Source: Rhynchonema sp. JSB1_4 (Eukaryota > Nematoda > Chromadorea > Monhysterida > Xyalidae). From it: a stretch of 64,000 bases of DNA. Every line of letters begins with the position of its first letter. The first letter of the stretch is position 1. The translations under genes and the position numbers were made by a program. Below the pieces are notes generated by a model. The model made no database searches. It was not told where the DNA came from and saw nothing but the letters and a program-made list of their open reading frames with translations. Shown here in pieces: positions 51,064 through 63,108 of the stretch. The stretch spans positions 24,089 through 88,088 of the forward strand of contig JASAMV010004469.1 of NCBI GenBank assembly GCA_030248065.1, written 5' to 3'.

Positions 51064-51260
51064 TGCAAGTTATCAAATCCGGAAACCGGAAACCGGATGA
51101 TTGTGAAAGCACTTTCCGGCTGCCGGAAAACGGAAACCGGAAACCGGAAAATAAAAACCGGATTCCGGAAACCGGAAACCGGATTTCATTTTTTTGAGAT
51201 TTGAATTCCGGAAACCGGAAACCGGATTCCGGAAACCGGATGATTGTGAAAGCGGCCTAA
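51064..51260. mobile_element. CCGGTTT-array element, copy 2 (inverted)
   Basis: CCGGAAACCGGAAACCGG arrays ending GGATGATTGTGAAAGCGGCC then TAA, the reverse complement of the opening at 48928. The left end is not clear. Confidence 0.65.
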
Positions 51261-52562
51261 TTACCAGATCAGGCGCTTACGGAGTTTCACATTTCTACCC
51301 ACAGACACTTTCCTATTTTTGGTTAAAAGGAAATATGAATCTTCCATGCGCAGAGATAATATTCGTTGGCATTTGTTGCAACCTATTTCAAGAAAGCTCA
51401 TTATTGAATACGGTGCAGGGGGTAAATGAATTATTGTGTTTTGTGCTCGGGGGGGGGGGGGGGGGGTGCTTGATGAACAAGCGCACATCACGCTGCAAGG
51501 CGTTAAACCACAGCAAGCAAGTATGGGCAGACAGAGCAAAAGCATGCCAATTGAAAGCCACGTGGGATAATGCTCTTGTGGTACATTGGGTGGAGAAGCT
51601 GAAAGACAGTTGAAACAACAATGTACGGTTTGTCTTGACTTTCCAAAGTTATGCGTGCCAAGTTTTCGAAGCTAGCAACAACTGCAATTGTGGTTTCAAC
51701 CGCAAGCAGCTTCACAACTTGCACAAAAGGTGCGTAAAGCGACACTCCATGCTCTGTACAGTATCTCCCAATCTTCGTCAAATTTGAAATTCGTCTATCG
51801 TGTGAGCGCGCGAACTCCATACTACAATGAACAGTGAACAAGTGCTTCATGCCTGAATAGACGACAGGCAAATGAGAGCACAAATTGATTCTGATAACAT
51901 TTTGGTCAATGAAAAACAACTGTGCATCCACCTTGCTTCTGCCGAGGTTATGTTTCCTCTCTTCCTGGACAGGATATGTGCCTTTCCATGAACCGTATGA
52001 CGGTGTGCATGCATTTTACTTTCAACGGCACGGGGGGATTGGCCGATTTGGTTGCAAAATCGGTCACCCCTGTTATGTACATAGTTCGACTCCGTTGTTT
52101 CCGCAATTTCGACCAGCGTAAACGTTTCTGCTCGCAGTTTACAGCAGGGTAATAAATTTTACTCGGCGGTCCAAATCGCAGAAACAACCAAATCGACCGA
52201 AACCGCTCGACCAACTCCGCGCATTTGCCAGCAAAGGGCAGTTAGCCGGTCTTTTCATAATGCGATGGTGACAAAATTTTGGAACGAAACTGTTTCGAAA
52301 AAGAGTTCACTTACCTATAAAGTCATAGACGGACCAATTCTCAAGCCCCTTGAGTCGTCAAACGGAAAATTTGAAGGAACAGGGACGCCCAGGGTTTTGT
52401 GAAGTAAAACGATCGGGTAGCGTTGCCCTTTGGACAAGTCATTCTTTCTTATATTCGAACGTGACGACACAACTATAGCTTCACGACAACAGCATAGCCG
52501 ATATGACAGAATGTACGCTTATAGTGAAATTTTTTCACAAGCTCACAAAATGTTGCCCACCG

Positions 52563-52921
52563 TATAGTCCAACCACCAGCTCATGAGACGACTTTTTTTA
52601 AAGCTTGCCTGGCCAGATTCAAAAATGCACCGGTTACACGGGTTTTCGCAAACAAAAGAGATCGGGCTGAGAGAGATGATGACAACTTCCAGCTGGCTGA
52701 CATCAATTTGTTGCGTGCTTACGCGAACAGCAACGTCGTTCAACACACAAATGTTTTGGGAGTCAAAAGGGAATTTACGCACCGATTGGGAGAGCGTGTT
52801 TTTAAAAAATACATGCGTTTCTCTTTCTTTCATTTCCGAAATACGTGGAACCGGAACATTATTGGATCCGCACAAACCAATTTCCAAAAAAGTCGTCTCA
52901 TGAGTTCGTGGCTGGACTATA
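52563..52921. mobile_element. MITE family 7 (TATAGTCC), copy 3
   Basis: TATAGTCCAACCACCAGCTC at the left and GAGTTCGTGGCTGGACTATA at the right; CATGAGACGACTTTT pairs with AAAAGTCGTCTCATG. The middle is the inverse of 34700-35010. Confidence 0.8.
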
Positions 52922-54267
52922 CAGCCGTAGGTTACAGCGTTTACAGGTACTGTATATGGTGCAATACTGCATGTATAAGACTTACACATTTTACAAGTGG
53001 TGAGGTCTATTTTTAGGAACGAAATTTCTAATATAGCACACGAAAAATCCAAAAGAAACCAAAACACGCATGAGAAACGGTTATATGCGTTGGCACCACG
53101 CGGATCCACAGTTCTGGTTCTGCACTCCATGCACGAAAAATACACGTTTCCCCAACCGTGTACGCAAACACGGAACATTTTGAACGACATTTACGGAGCC
53201 AAATTTTTGTCAATGGCTTTCCCGAGTGCAACTACACAGAGCTCAGCTGTGGCGAAAAGAAAACCAGCGCATATTTTGGATAAAGTAGAAGTAATAAGGC
53301 CGTTATGGATGTTCTGTCGTACAGAGGTCCTCTACTAATTCGCTTTTCCACACCAGGCAGCTCCGCTTCTTTTCTACGCTGCTTTATCTCAAAAACCAAC
53401 TTGGTGCCACACAAAGACGAACTTCATGCGCGTGATGAGGCAATTTTTTTCCGAAATCAGAAAACAGAGGAAAGGATTTATTGGCAGAAAACGAGAAGAA
53501 GAGGCAAGTATAGGAAGGAAATGGCAAAGTTCGTCTATTGGGATCTGTCACGCATGTCAAATGGGGAACCCGGTCGAAAAAAGGCCGCAGCGAGATTCCG
53601 GTCATGTAGATAATTTTGTAATTCCGCACCCGAATTCAGTGGAGAAAAAGTTGCTGCCTGCTCACGCGAAAGGTTTGATGCTGTGCTCGCTCTTTTTGAC
53701 CAGAGACAACCAGAATATTCTGTATAGCGTGATCAAGACATCATGATACTTATGTGTATGTGTGCACGGGCACAACACTGTGCGTGCGAGGGTCATGACA
53801 CCAAGGATGTTCTACAAACCCAAACACCGTAAATTCCGTATCGGAAGCGCATATCTATTCTTGGGCAAGTGGTACTCAAGAAATGCCTCACTGTATTCGA
53901 TACAAGACAGACTGCGCTGAATTTACGAAGTGCACCGGTACTGCTTTCATTTTTAGCGTGTACGAAAAGTTTCAATCTTTTGTTGTGTTCTGAGACAAGG
54001 ATTGTCGTCGGAAAACATTATATGCTTTGAAAAAGCCATGCAGCGAATTTAGCAGCGATTTATTAGGCTGGCCTGGGCCGCAACAACATTGCACTTCTCT
54101 TCGGTGGCCGCCACATTTCTGAAAACTGCTGTTTTTTCACCGCATGTTTAGTCCGAGGCACACTTTCAGCCCGGTGGTTGCCGTGTTGATCCGGTGAATG
54201 TGGAGGGCGAACAGGCAGGTTCAACGAGCAGCAACGACGACGACGACCAAGGCGGTCACTACGTGGG

Positions 54268-54400
54268 GTAATGGTTTTGTCGTCAAACCATCTCGTCAAA
54301 CAAAGTCGTCGAACACATGAGCCCCAACTGAGCGCGAAAACTAATATACATGTGTTCGACGACTTTATTTGACGAGATGATTTGCCCACATTACCATAAG
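54268..54400. mobile_element. MITE family 5, copy 2
   Basis: GTAATGGTTTTGTCGTCAAA to a degenerate right arm with TTTGACGAGATGATTTG and ATTACCATAAG. An inner inverted pair, GTCGTCGAACACATG and CATGTGTTCGACGAC, surrounds the GAGCCCCAACTGAGCGCG core. Confidence 0.75.
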
Positions 54401-54557
54401 CCGACTACGTGTGTCTGACGCGACTCGCTACCGGGTCGGATGGCTGGATGTTGGTATAGTCGACGACATGGAGAGACACCGAGAGCGACGCGCAGACTGA
54501 CACCCGAGCATGAGCGTCAGACGTGCACACAAGGTCTGGCCGGAGTCGAAGTGTGGC

Positions 54558-54676
54558 TTATAGTAATCTGGTCAAATCATCTCGTCAAAGAAAGTCGTCG
54601 AACACATGTATATTAGTTTTCGCGCTCATTTGGGGCTCATGTGTATTGATACATGATTTGACGACAAAACCATAAG
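54558..54676. mobile_element. MITE family 5, copy 3
   Basis: TTATAGTAATCTGGTCAAATC to GATTTGACGACAAAACCATAA. The core is flipped relative to copy 2 (CGCGCTCATTTGGGGCTCAT). Only 157 bp from copy 2. Confidence 0.73.
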
Positions 54677-55269
54677 CCCGAAGTGTTGTTCTTCCGCGTG
54701 ACAGAAGGCTGACTTTTGATCTCAAACCCCGAAATGTGTCGCCTCTGATCTCAAACCGATTACGTGACTTTTACTGAACCTGACGTTCCAGGATGAGTTA
54801 TGTGAGTGAGTTCCTATTTGTACTGCTAGCGTTTTTTGCACTGAGTCGACATGAATTTATTGTTGCTGTCGTATATATCTGATATCTTTTTTGAGGTTTG
54901 CTTTTGATTTGTTGTTCCAGCTAATTGAAAATTCTTCGCTTTTGAGCAAAAAGAAAAAATACCACTTTTCGTTGTAACATAATTAAATATAATTTCCATT
55001 ACGCGTTTCGGGCATCCATGGTTTTGTGGCTACGAATCAGTTGTTTTTTTTGCAGAAAACAGCGGAAATTGTCAAAAAATTCAATGGTGTTGGTGGATGT
55101 TAAAAATCATCAAATATAAATGTAATGCTCAAATTCAAATGTGTCTCAAAATCTCTTTTCTCACGTAAACAGCATCAAACAGAGCACATAAACCAAAGAA
55201 CAGAGGCAGCAATTTTGGCGCATCATACGCAATAGTGAATCATCGCGGAAGAGATCTATGCAGTGGTTA

Positions 55270-55380
55270 ATAAAAAAATTTTTTTATTCAAACCCCATTT
55301 TTTTTTAAAAAAAAATTTTTTTTTAATTTAAAAAAAAATTTTTTTATTCCAGCCAAAAACTGCCAGAAACGAAAAAAAAA
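55270..55380. repeat. Alternating poly(A)/poly(T) block
   Basis: Runs of T and A 7-9 bases long in alternation, as in the CAGGGTTGG-ended elements at 15089 and 25077, but without recognisable ends. Confidence 0.6.
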
Positions 55381-55892
55381 TGAGCGCTAAAGCAAAAAAT
55401 AGTGGCATTTTTCTTCCATAACGTGTGGTAAGTGCATATAAAGCACTCACGACACGAAAACAATACTAAACAATGGTCAATGAGTACCAACAGTAGTCAG
55501 GTACACACCCGTACACTTCCCCCACGTGGTGTGGGTGCCTTGGTGTGGCTTTGTGACACTCAAGACGGTAAATTTGGGTGAAACTATTGCCTCTTGGTAC
55601 ACGACCAATACAAATATGTGACAAACAGTGTAAATATAGAGTGAATATCACACCGAATCACTGCTTTCGGGTCTGTTGCATGGATAAATGCATGCCCACC
55701 CAGTCACATGTACATGTGTAATCATATGAGAGGCCATGTGAGTGTGTGCACTATGTCTAGATGCCACAAAACAACGATTATGGTACCCAATACACCCATG
55801 GTAGGGTCGGGTGATGTTAACAGTACCAATTTTTATGCAAAAATAGCACTTTTAGAGCAAGAAAATAGAGAAATTTTCGAATTTTGAAATAA

Positions 55893-55983
55893 TAAAAAAA
55901 AATTTTTTTTTTAACTTTTGGAACGAATTTTTTTTTAAAAAGAAATTTTTTTTTAATAAAAAAAAATTTTTTTTTTAAAAAAC
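55893..55983. repeat. Alternating poly(A)/poly(T) block 2
   Basis: Further A/T homopolymer blocks of the same style. No termini were found. Confidence 0.6.
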
Positions 55984-56425
55984 CACTGGATCTATGTAGC
56001 TTGTTCAGTCAAAATTTTTATTTATTGACCACTCAGTTGGAAAATGGGTTTTTCTCGTCCCAACGATAATCTGATTTTTGGGTCAGGTGGTCGTGAACGG
56101 TGAAATTTTGGATGGCGGAATTTGAACTACGGCAGCTTCAACACTGCCAGCATAGGTACCGGAAGCTCCGATAGCGCTCTCCGTGCACTGGTTTCCCCGG
56201 CATATCTACCGCAGTTGAAATTTCGCCATCCAAAAATCTACCATCCACAATCACGGTACCCTGATTTTTTACGTCAGAGAGTATACCAAAATTCCAGTTT
56301 TTTTTGGAACTCCGTACTCAATGACTCGCACTGTTAAAAGCAGTTTCAGGTCCCGGCCAGAAGCTGGTCAATAAATAAAATTTTTTACGACAGGTAACGA
56401 TAAGAAAGTCATACGGCATCACCAA

Positions 56426-57913
56426 TTACTTTGCCTCGTCGAGTCCATGTTTTTCTCTTTCCTTCTCCAGTTCCACCATCCAACCTTTCACCAACGAAGT
56501 CCTGAACACATGCCGGCTGGATTTGAAGAACTCTTCCAACATCCGGGGTCGATTCGCTCGCTTCTCATATTCGAACGCTTGCGCCAACATGTCGAATTTG
56601 TCCAGATCGTGAACGAATATGGATTCGATCGATTGGTGCGATTCGTATTCGTCCCAGAGCGAACGCATCTGATCGCCGATCGACGCCGGCAGCAGCGATT
56701 TGAGTGTGTTGAATGCCTGCAAACAATTGAATCGTTTGATTGTGAGTATTATAGTCTCTTTTGTTTGGGCAATCTGCCCATCATCACTACTTACAGCAAA
56801 CACAATCAGTGCAAAATAACGCCGACATGGGGCATGGCATCAAGGGGGACCTCTTATGATAGGCAGTACCAACACATTGCAATCAGTCATTTACTACGGC
56901 CGGCATGTACTTTGCTGGCATGGTCGGGTGTGACTATGGGCTGGGTCTGGGTTTTGTGATTTTGCTGTTGCTGTGATTTTGAACAGCGTAAAGTTGCTCC
57001 CCTGTGTGGTGTGAGAATCTTTTACGCTGGTCGCGGTCGGAACCACAGAAACAACGAAATCGTAACATACGGCCCGGCCCAACCCATTTTCATCCCCGGC
57101 TACACCCGAGCCGAGCACGCCAGCAAAGCCATGCCGGTTTACGTTCTTCCTGAAGTTGCGTCCACACAAAGTTCCTTGTTGTGCAATTTGCGAAAACAAG
57201 ATGTCCATTGGCTTGAACGGGGCCACCTAGAGATTGCACCAGAATTTTTTGCTCAAGGTCGCATAGATGCTACTAGCCGCGCCAGTCATGTGATCATTAC
57301 CTGATTTATTTTGAATCAAACCGAGCGGCATCCTTCGAAGGGATGCGAGAGCATTGTGTGACTGTTGTATTTAGCAAATTATTGAAAAAATTAATTTGGA
57401 GTCCTGTCGACGCCTAGGTTTCGAAAACGACATCATCCAACTCAAACGTACCAACCCAGGACCAGCTGCCCAGAAATGACATATAATCATGCGTGAAGAT
57501 CGAACACGCATATCTTCTTATTCGTCGGGTGACGGCAACGCATTCGAAGCTAACGCACTCCCAAAAACATTGGTTTGCGAACGAAAACCACAAAGCCCCC
57601 CAAACTCGACCGGACTCACCCGACTTTCCCGTTCGTGTTTATCAGCATCTTCAACGCCACAATGCGGCGTAATGTCGCCGACAATCGCTTCGGCCATGTC
57701 ATGCACCAACGCCATGCGAACACATTTGTCCACATTCAGTTGTTGTCCATCATCCAATTGTCCGGGTGCGCACATCGCCAGCACACCCATTCGGTACATG
57801 TGACTGGCGACTGTTTCGCACGGATCAACGCCGTGACGCACCCAGCCAGTGCGCGGCAGATGTTTCAAGGCGCCAAGATGGCCGCAGAATTCGAGGAGCT
57901 TCAGTGTTTCCAT
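56426..57913 (-). CDS. HDDC2: HD domain-containing protein 2 (5'-deoxynucleotidase family)
   Basis: Two coding exons on the minus strand: 57913-57620 and 56716-56426 (stop TAA), joined in phase 0, giving 194 aa (human 204). HDDC2/YfbR proteins are metal-dependent HD phosphohydrolases that remove phosphate from deoxynucleoside monophosphates. The metal ligands are visible: H38 in ASHMYRM, H71-D72 in ALVHDMAEAIVGD, and D137 in HDLDKFDM. PRTGWV near the N-terminus, SLWDEYE and EYEKRANRPRMLEEFF also fit. The start is the ATG at 57913; a TGA is in frame just upstream, before a TTTCTCAG acceptor at 57937-57936, so an untranslated leader exon or a trans-splice is likely. MIS12 ends 660 bp upstream on the same strand. 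The intron is about 900 bp and contains an AGCGTAAA-type inverted repeat near 57000. Confidence 0.93.
56975..57065. repeat. Inverted repeat with ACAGCGTAAA/TTTACGCTG ends
   Basis: GATTTTGAACAGCGTAAAG on one side and CTTTTACGCTGGTCGCGG on the other, within the HDDC2 intron. Similar words (GACCAGCGTAAA) occur at 21080 and 52120. A probable small element with uncertain limits. Confidence 0.45.
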
Positions 57914-57935
57914 CAAGTTTGATGGATCGATTTTT

Positions 57936-57944
57936 CTGAGAAAT
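57936..57944 (-). other. Splice acceptor just upstream of the HDDC2 start
   Basis: On the minus strand the sequence ATTTCTCAG is followed by AAAAATCGATCC and, 22 nt later, the HDDC2 ATG. It could receive a 5' UTR exon or a spliced leader. The motif is clear; its use is inferred. Confidence 0.45.
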
Positions 57945-58572
57945 CAAGAATGAATGAATCGATAGATTATTTAAGATATATTGGTGCTGTGCGCGTAGAC
58001 GAAGCACTTGGCTACGCTTTTTCGACAACTGTTTCTCAGGACGTCACATTGAAGGTCAATGATGCGCGCACAAAAGCAATACGTTGTTAACGTCATGTGT
58101 CAGAATGTTGTGGGAAAATGTTGTAAATATAGACTGGCATCAGCAGACTAGCCACAGAAGCAACTGGTCAAAGATCACACGCATTCGAAACCAGAAGAAC
58201 GCCTTATTTTGTTTATCAAACTCGAAGCAAGAAATCACAACAGAACCTGTACAAAAGCGGAAATTTGGTTGGAGATCGATAAAAATGATAACAAATGCAC
58301 GATGAGCACAATAACACGTGAATTGTATGAACAAACAGGTTCGAGGCGTTTCCAGAGAATCAAGTTTCCCAATAAAAATAACATGAGCCATTGCATTGCA
58401 TCATATCGGGAAACGTGTTTTGTTGCGTTATCAAATTTCCAGATAAGCTAGAAACAAGCCAGCAATTTTGATAACAGCATGTGGCTGGCTGGCAACAGTA
58501 TTTTCAACTTTACTGGTCGTAAATGAGTGAAAATTAAACGCAGCGAACAACAAAATATTCACATCAATCAAA

Positions 58573-61566
58573 TCAAGCATTCACATTATCGAGCAATCGT
58601 TTTCGTTGTTTAGCAGATTCGAGTTTTGATTCGGCGTCATCAACCGTGGATTTCACTTGCTCGATCAGCATTTGACCAGTTTTTTGACGATCGCGCAGCG
58701 CGTTGCGATACGCGTGCATCTGCAACAGAGGTTGCAAGAAAATAAATTTGAATAAACGGAATTTCACAAATTTCTGATTGTAAATAAAGTTTGTAAACAA
58801 ATCGCAGCATTATTGCGCAAACACAACGTTATCATCGAAAAACGATGAGCGTATTCAAATTTAATAATTGGAAAGTATCAGCGTTGGTCGCGTTCACGTA
58901 TTGTTCTCGGTATTTCAAGATGACGTAACCACACGACGGAGCCAAAAATTAACCACTGTTATGCTGGTAGGTAGAAATACTGACATCAGCAAATCTGGCC
59001 GATCCGAGCACCAGATTACGAAATCGTAAGCTAAAATCGGGCAAAAAAATTTTAAAAAAAATCTGCTCTGATCTCTGACGGATGACAATAACACGCCAAG
59101 GGCGGATCCAGAGAAGACACAGGGGCGATGCCCCCTTTGGTCCATTTGGGCCCCTGAAGAGGGCCACCGTTTCGGAAGGAAGAAGGAAAAAGGGCCCCCT
59201 AAATCGCAGGATTTTCAGTCTGATACACTTCAAAAGTCCAAAAATCGAGCGCTCGCGCGTCAGGTACACCAATTTTCTATGAAGTTTGGCTCTTGCGTGC
59301 ATAAAAACGGTCAAAATTTCGTGCGCTTCGATATCACATTTTTATCACATTTTTTTGCATATGGTGCAAAAAGCGCCAAATTCGACACAAACAAGCACTG
59401 TATAAATTTTTTTTGGATTTGGCCTCTCCTTTGGCCAAAATCGCCACTGAAACAGACACTCCAAGAATATTGAAAACATAATTCCAAGCAGCACCCAACC
59501 TCGGTCAATTGTTGTCTGTACGTTTTCAATTCGGCATTCAAACATTCCACTTGATCATCGTCCAACTGTACATTTTCATCCAATTTGATTTCGTCTTCCG
59601 GCAGCACAACGTGTGGTCGAATCGCGAACACCTTGTTCGTGTAATAGTTCTGCAATAAACTTGAGCGTAAAAATCTCGTATATAACCCCAAAAACGACCA
59701 TTTTTTCACATCTTTTGGACAACCGTGCGGGTATCCGAGATTTTTTATTTGGGGGGCAACCCGGATTACCGAAAGTTTTTGTGGATTCGGCATCCTGACA
59801 GTACCTACGGGCTGCAGCAGGCGCAACTGCAATAAGGGACGAGTCCCAAAAAAGCGGTGAGCTTATCTAGCGTCTACCAGTTGCGCCCACAACCATGGTA
59901 TTCGCTGTACCCCTGCGCATGAATGGTGTGTGGCAGGCAGGCACCTCAAGGCACACCTCACAATGGCCAACTTGCACAGGCGGATTCAGGGCCACAGCAG
60001 GTCCAGGTGCGTGATTATACCATCTAGCAGGGTGTACTCTTTCCTTTACTGTCGCATATTTCCGACGCACACGCACGTAAAGCACTTTGTTGGAGTTTGA
60101 CCAGTCTGTTTCATGAGCGTGCTGCATCTCCCAAAAACACGCAAACACCACGAACATCCAATTGATCGGCGGTCGTATCGATCGTTGCGAGCAGCATTTC
60201 GTTGTTGGACACGTTGCGAGCGACAAACGCGTGCGATTCGGCCTCGTCAACGCCCTGAAATCAAAATTATCGACAACTAAAAAACAAAGTGTAATAAGAA
60301 TAAATAAATAAATAGATAACAATGGATAATAAATAATAAATAGAATAAATAAATAAGAATAATGAAACCAAAACGGCAGCGAGAGTGACTGACTCACATT
60401 ATCCAACAGAGTCGATTGTGTGGCGTGCTCGAGGGTCTCAATCATCGTGCGCGTCACTGAAATGTGACGGAAATGTGAAAGTCATTGGGTAGCATATGGA
60501 CCAACAGTGTAGTTCCTGGTCCGGAGGGGGAGATAGCGGACCTTCCCGTTTTTTTCGGAGGGGAGATAGTGTACCCCCGAGAGGGGGAAGGGGGAAGACC
60601 CAAACTCAGGAAAAAGTCACTTTTTGAGGTAAAAAATTTGACCTATTTTTGCCCTTTTTGGAAAAAATTCTTCATAAAAAGGGTATTTTGGCGACTTTTG
60701 ACAACATTGACCGAAAAATCACACATTTTTGGCCTAAAAATATCCATTTTAGGCCTAAAGATGCCTATTTTAGGCAAAAATTGGGGAAGATAGTATACCC
60801 GGAGGGGGAGTGGAGATAGGGGGATAGTGTATCACCTGAGGGGAGATAACACACCCGAGGGGGGAGGGGGACCCCCCAGGAACCAGGGTTTATTTTTCAA
60901 AATAGGCTAGTAGCAAAAGCTAGAAAAGTAAATCCATATGCCAGGAACTACACTGGGTTAACGCAATACGCAAACGCAAGGACAGCTTTATTGACCATTT
61001 TTACTTTTCGACCCCAAAATTTGAGACGGGCCGGGCCGCGATTTTGAGCTTTCAAATCGGGCCGCCAGGTCAGAGTTTTGGTCAGTCGGGTCGGGTGGGG
61101 CCAACCTGGATCCCCAGATCCTAATCTCTGGTGTTGTCAATTTGGCACTCCTGGAACCTGGAGCAGTAGTTCCTGGGGGGGAGGGGGGTCCCCCCCCTAA
61201 GGTACACTAACCGCCGCGACCAAGGCACACTAGTACACTAACCGCCGCGCCAGAGTATGGCGAACCCAATAGAAAAATGCCTGCAAACGCGTGGGTTTTG
61301 GCTTGGGCCCGCCATACTCCAGGAGTGCCGTCAAATTTGCCCAGGTATCGCAATAAAACGCTTTGAAAAAAAAAGCGAAACGAACATGTATCAACGAGCG
61401 CTTTCGGGCTGAATCCGAAGTACTGCGTCTCGTATTCGAGGTTCAGCGAGCGACAAGTGTTGGCCAAATCCAATGTTTTCGGGCTCAAAGGCGGCGGCTC
61501 ATTTGGCGGCACTGTCGAGTCTCCGTCTTGCATTGTATTGGACGAGTTCTGGCTGTTTTCGATCAT
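58573..61566 (-). CDS. MIS12: Kinetochore protein MIS12
   Basis: Five minus-strand exons: 61566-61386, 60456-60398, 60254-60156, 59649-59500 and 58719-58573 (stop TGA), phases 1, 0, 0, 0, giving 211 aa (human 205). Mis12 is a core subunit of the Mis12 complex linking CENP-C at the centromere to Ndc80 and Knl1. The identifying segment is YETQYFGFSPKALVDT at residues 45-60, aligned with the human YEAQFFGFTP. A helical region follows (MIETLEHATQSTLLDN), then VVLPEDEIKLDE (human LLPED) and a charged coiled-coil tail ending SAKQRKRLLDNVN. The N-terminus has a 40-residue Pro/Ser/Asn extension. Introns contain a hAT-like MITE (59097) and another inverted-repeat element (60505). It is divergent from CDK20 and lies upstream of HDDC2 on the same strand. 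Confidence 0.88.
59097..59449. mobile_element. hAT-like MITE (GGCGGATCCAG), copy 5
   Basis: CAAGGGCGGATCCAGAGAAG to AAAATCGCCACTG; the right arm has lost GGATC. Flanking octamers TAACACGC and AAACAGAC agree at 5 of 8. It lies in the last MIS12 intron. Internal words CGATGCCCCCTTTGGTCCAT and TGGTGCAAAAAGCGCCAAAT match the other copies. Confidence 0.75.
60505..60956. mobile_element. CAGTGTAGTTCCTGG inverted-repeat element in MIS12 intron 1
   Basis: Ends CAGTGTAGTTCCTGG and CCAGGAACTACACTG pair perfectly over 15 bp, 452 bp apart. The inside is rich in GGAGGGGGAGATAG words and repeated TTTTAGGC/CCTAAAA blocks. CA..TG ends hint at hAT, but the flanking octamers do not match clearly. Confidence 0.65.
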
Positions 61567-61650
61567 CGTTTTCGGAAAGTTATTGTCTTTAATGAATTTA
61601 GTTTGAGTTTGGGTGACTGTTTGACTCCCACATCAGAGGTCGCAATCGGG

Positions 61651-61736
61651 CCGGCCCGACCTCGGGCCAGGCCGGGCTGGGCCGCGACTTTGGGTTTTTG
61701 GCTCGGGCCGGGCCGGGCCGGGCACCCCGGCCCGAA
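61651..61736. repeat. GGGCCGGGCC-rich array 1
   Basis: Many CGGGCC/GGCCGGGC words including GGGCCGGGCCGGGC, in the divergent promoter interval. Related text is at 61018-61110, in MIS12 intron 1. Confidence 0.7.
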
Positions 61737-62274
61737 GCTTCTGAAGTGACTTATTTTACTGAAAAAGTAGGGATTTTTTTTGTCAAAAAATACTAAAATT
61801 TCTGACGGATTCGGCAAGTAAGTGATCAGTATCGTCTATCTGACGAGTTTTTCATGGAAAACAATCAGTGGTGTCGGTGTGGCTACCCAGGCGTGCAATC
61901 AACCTACCTGCTGTACCGGCCGAGGGGGGGACAAAATTTTTTATGTCTAAATTTTGACGAAAATGTGCTCTAAAACGCAATTTCGCGCGCAGCGCGCGAT
62001 TTTTCGCCTATTTGGACTTTGGAGTGAAAAATCTCGATTTTATACCATTTTGAGCCAAAAATAGCAACCTACTGTACCAGCCGGGGTCGGCTACCTACCT
62101 ACTGTACCAGGATGGCGCGTTAATCTTCCTACCTTACCTACCTACTGTACCTAAGGCTAAGGGGGGCCCACCCCCCAGCCACACCCTTGAAAACAATTTA
62201 TTTCCAACCAAAAAAATAGATTCAAAAATCGCAAAAATTATGACAAAAATTGGGTTAAAATCTGAGCCAAAAAA

Positions 62275-62463
62275 TCGGGCCGGGCCGGGCCGGAGATTTG
62301 GAGGTTCGGGCCGGGCCGGGCCGGAGATTTGGGGGATCGGGTCGGGCCGGGCCGGAGATTTGGGGGCTCGGGCCGGCCCGGGCCGGGCCGCGAGTTTGGA
62401 GTTGGTCGACCGGGCCGGGCCGGGCCGGAGATTTGGGGGGACCGGGCCGGGCCGGGCCGAGCA
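62275..62463. repeat. GGGCCGGGCCGG array 2 with GAGATTTGGGG spacers
   Basis: Blocks of CGGGCCGGGCCGG alternate with AGATTTGGGGG about every 30-45 bp. It gives the spurious Gly/Pro/Arg-rich frames at 62240-62553. Confidence 0.8.
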
Positions 62464-62504
62464 GCTGTGAGGAGGTGCTCCCTTGATTGCTTTTCTTGCC
62501 TAAA

Positions 62505-62857
62505 TAGAGCCCCCCCCGGAATAGAGCCCCCTCGGAATATCGATCGAAAATAACACCGGATTTGGAACGCTCTCGCTGAGAAACGAAAATAATTTTTTGA
62601 AAATGGGGTCAGTGAATTAATAGAGCCCCCCTTGTATTTAGGTTTTTACGGTACGTACTGCATCAGAATGGCGCGTCAATCTACCTACCGTAAAAACAGA
62701 GCCCCCCCGGAATAGAGCCCCCCTCGGAATATCGATCGAAAATAACTCCGGGATTTGGAACGCTCTCGCTGAGAAACGAAAATAATTTTTTGAAAATGGG
62801 GTCAGTGAATTAATAGAGCCCCCCCTTGTATTTAGGTTTTTACGGTACCTACCCTTC
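62505..62857. repeat. Tandem duplication, unit about 190 bp
   Basis: The segment AATAGAGCCCCCTCGGAATA through CGAAAATAACACCGG, TTTGGAACGCTCTCGCTGAG and CCTTGTATTTAGGTTTTTAC occurs at 62505-62655 and again at 62695-62850 with few changes. The copies are separated by GTACTGCATCAGAATGGCGC, which recurs near 62105. Confidence 0.82.
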
Positions 62858-62969
62858 CCCCCAGCCCCAGCTGTACCAACCAGTGAAAACAAGTATTCTG
62901 CAGAAAATTTTCGAATTTTTTTCAGCTTTTTGGACTTTTTTAGTTTTCAGCCCTTGAAAATTGGCTGAC

Positions 62970-63108
62970 CGGGCCGGGCCGGGCCGGGCCGACCTCAAGC
63001 CAAAACGGGCCGGGCCGGGCCGACCTGCAGCCCTCCACCGGGCCGGGCCGGGCCGGGCCGGACTTTTCGCCGACCGGGCCGGGCCGGGCCGACTTTACCC
63101 GGCCCGTT
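62970..63108. repeat. GGGCCGGGCCGG array 3
   Basis: Four blocks of CGGGCCGGGCC separated by GACCTCAAGCC, GACCTGCAGCCC and GACTTT words. The last array before CDK20. Confidence 0.8.

Noticed and set aside
52543..53190. 215-codon minus-strand frame
   Set aside because: It runs through the TATAGTCC MITE and into unrelated flank. Part is shared with the 34669 copy only as repeat DNA, and no known domain is visible.
57825..58028. N-terminal extension upstream of HDDC2
   Set aside because: It is in a different frame from HDDC2, lacks an ATG, and the HDDC2 frame has a TGA just upstream.
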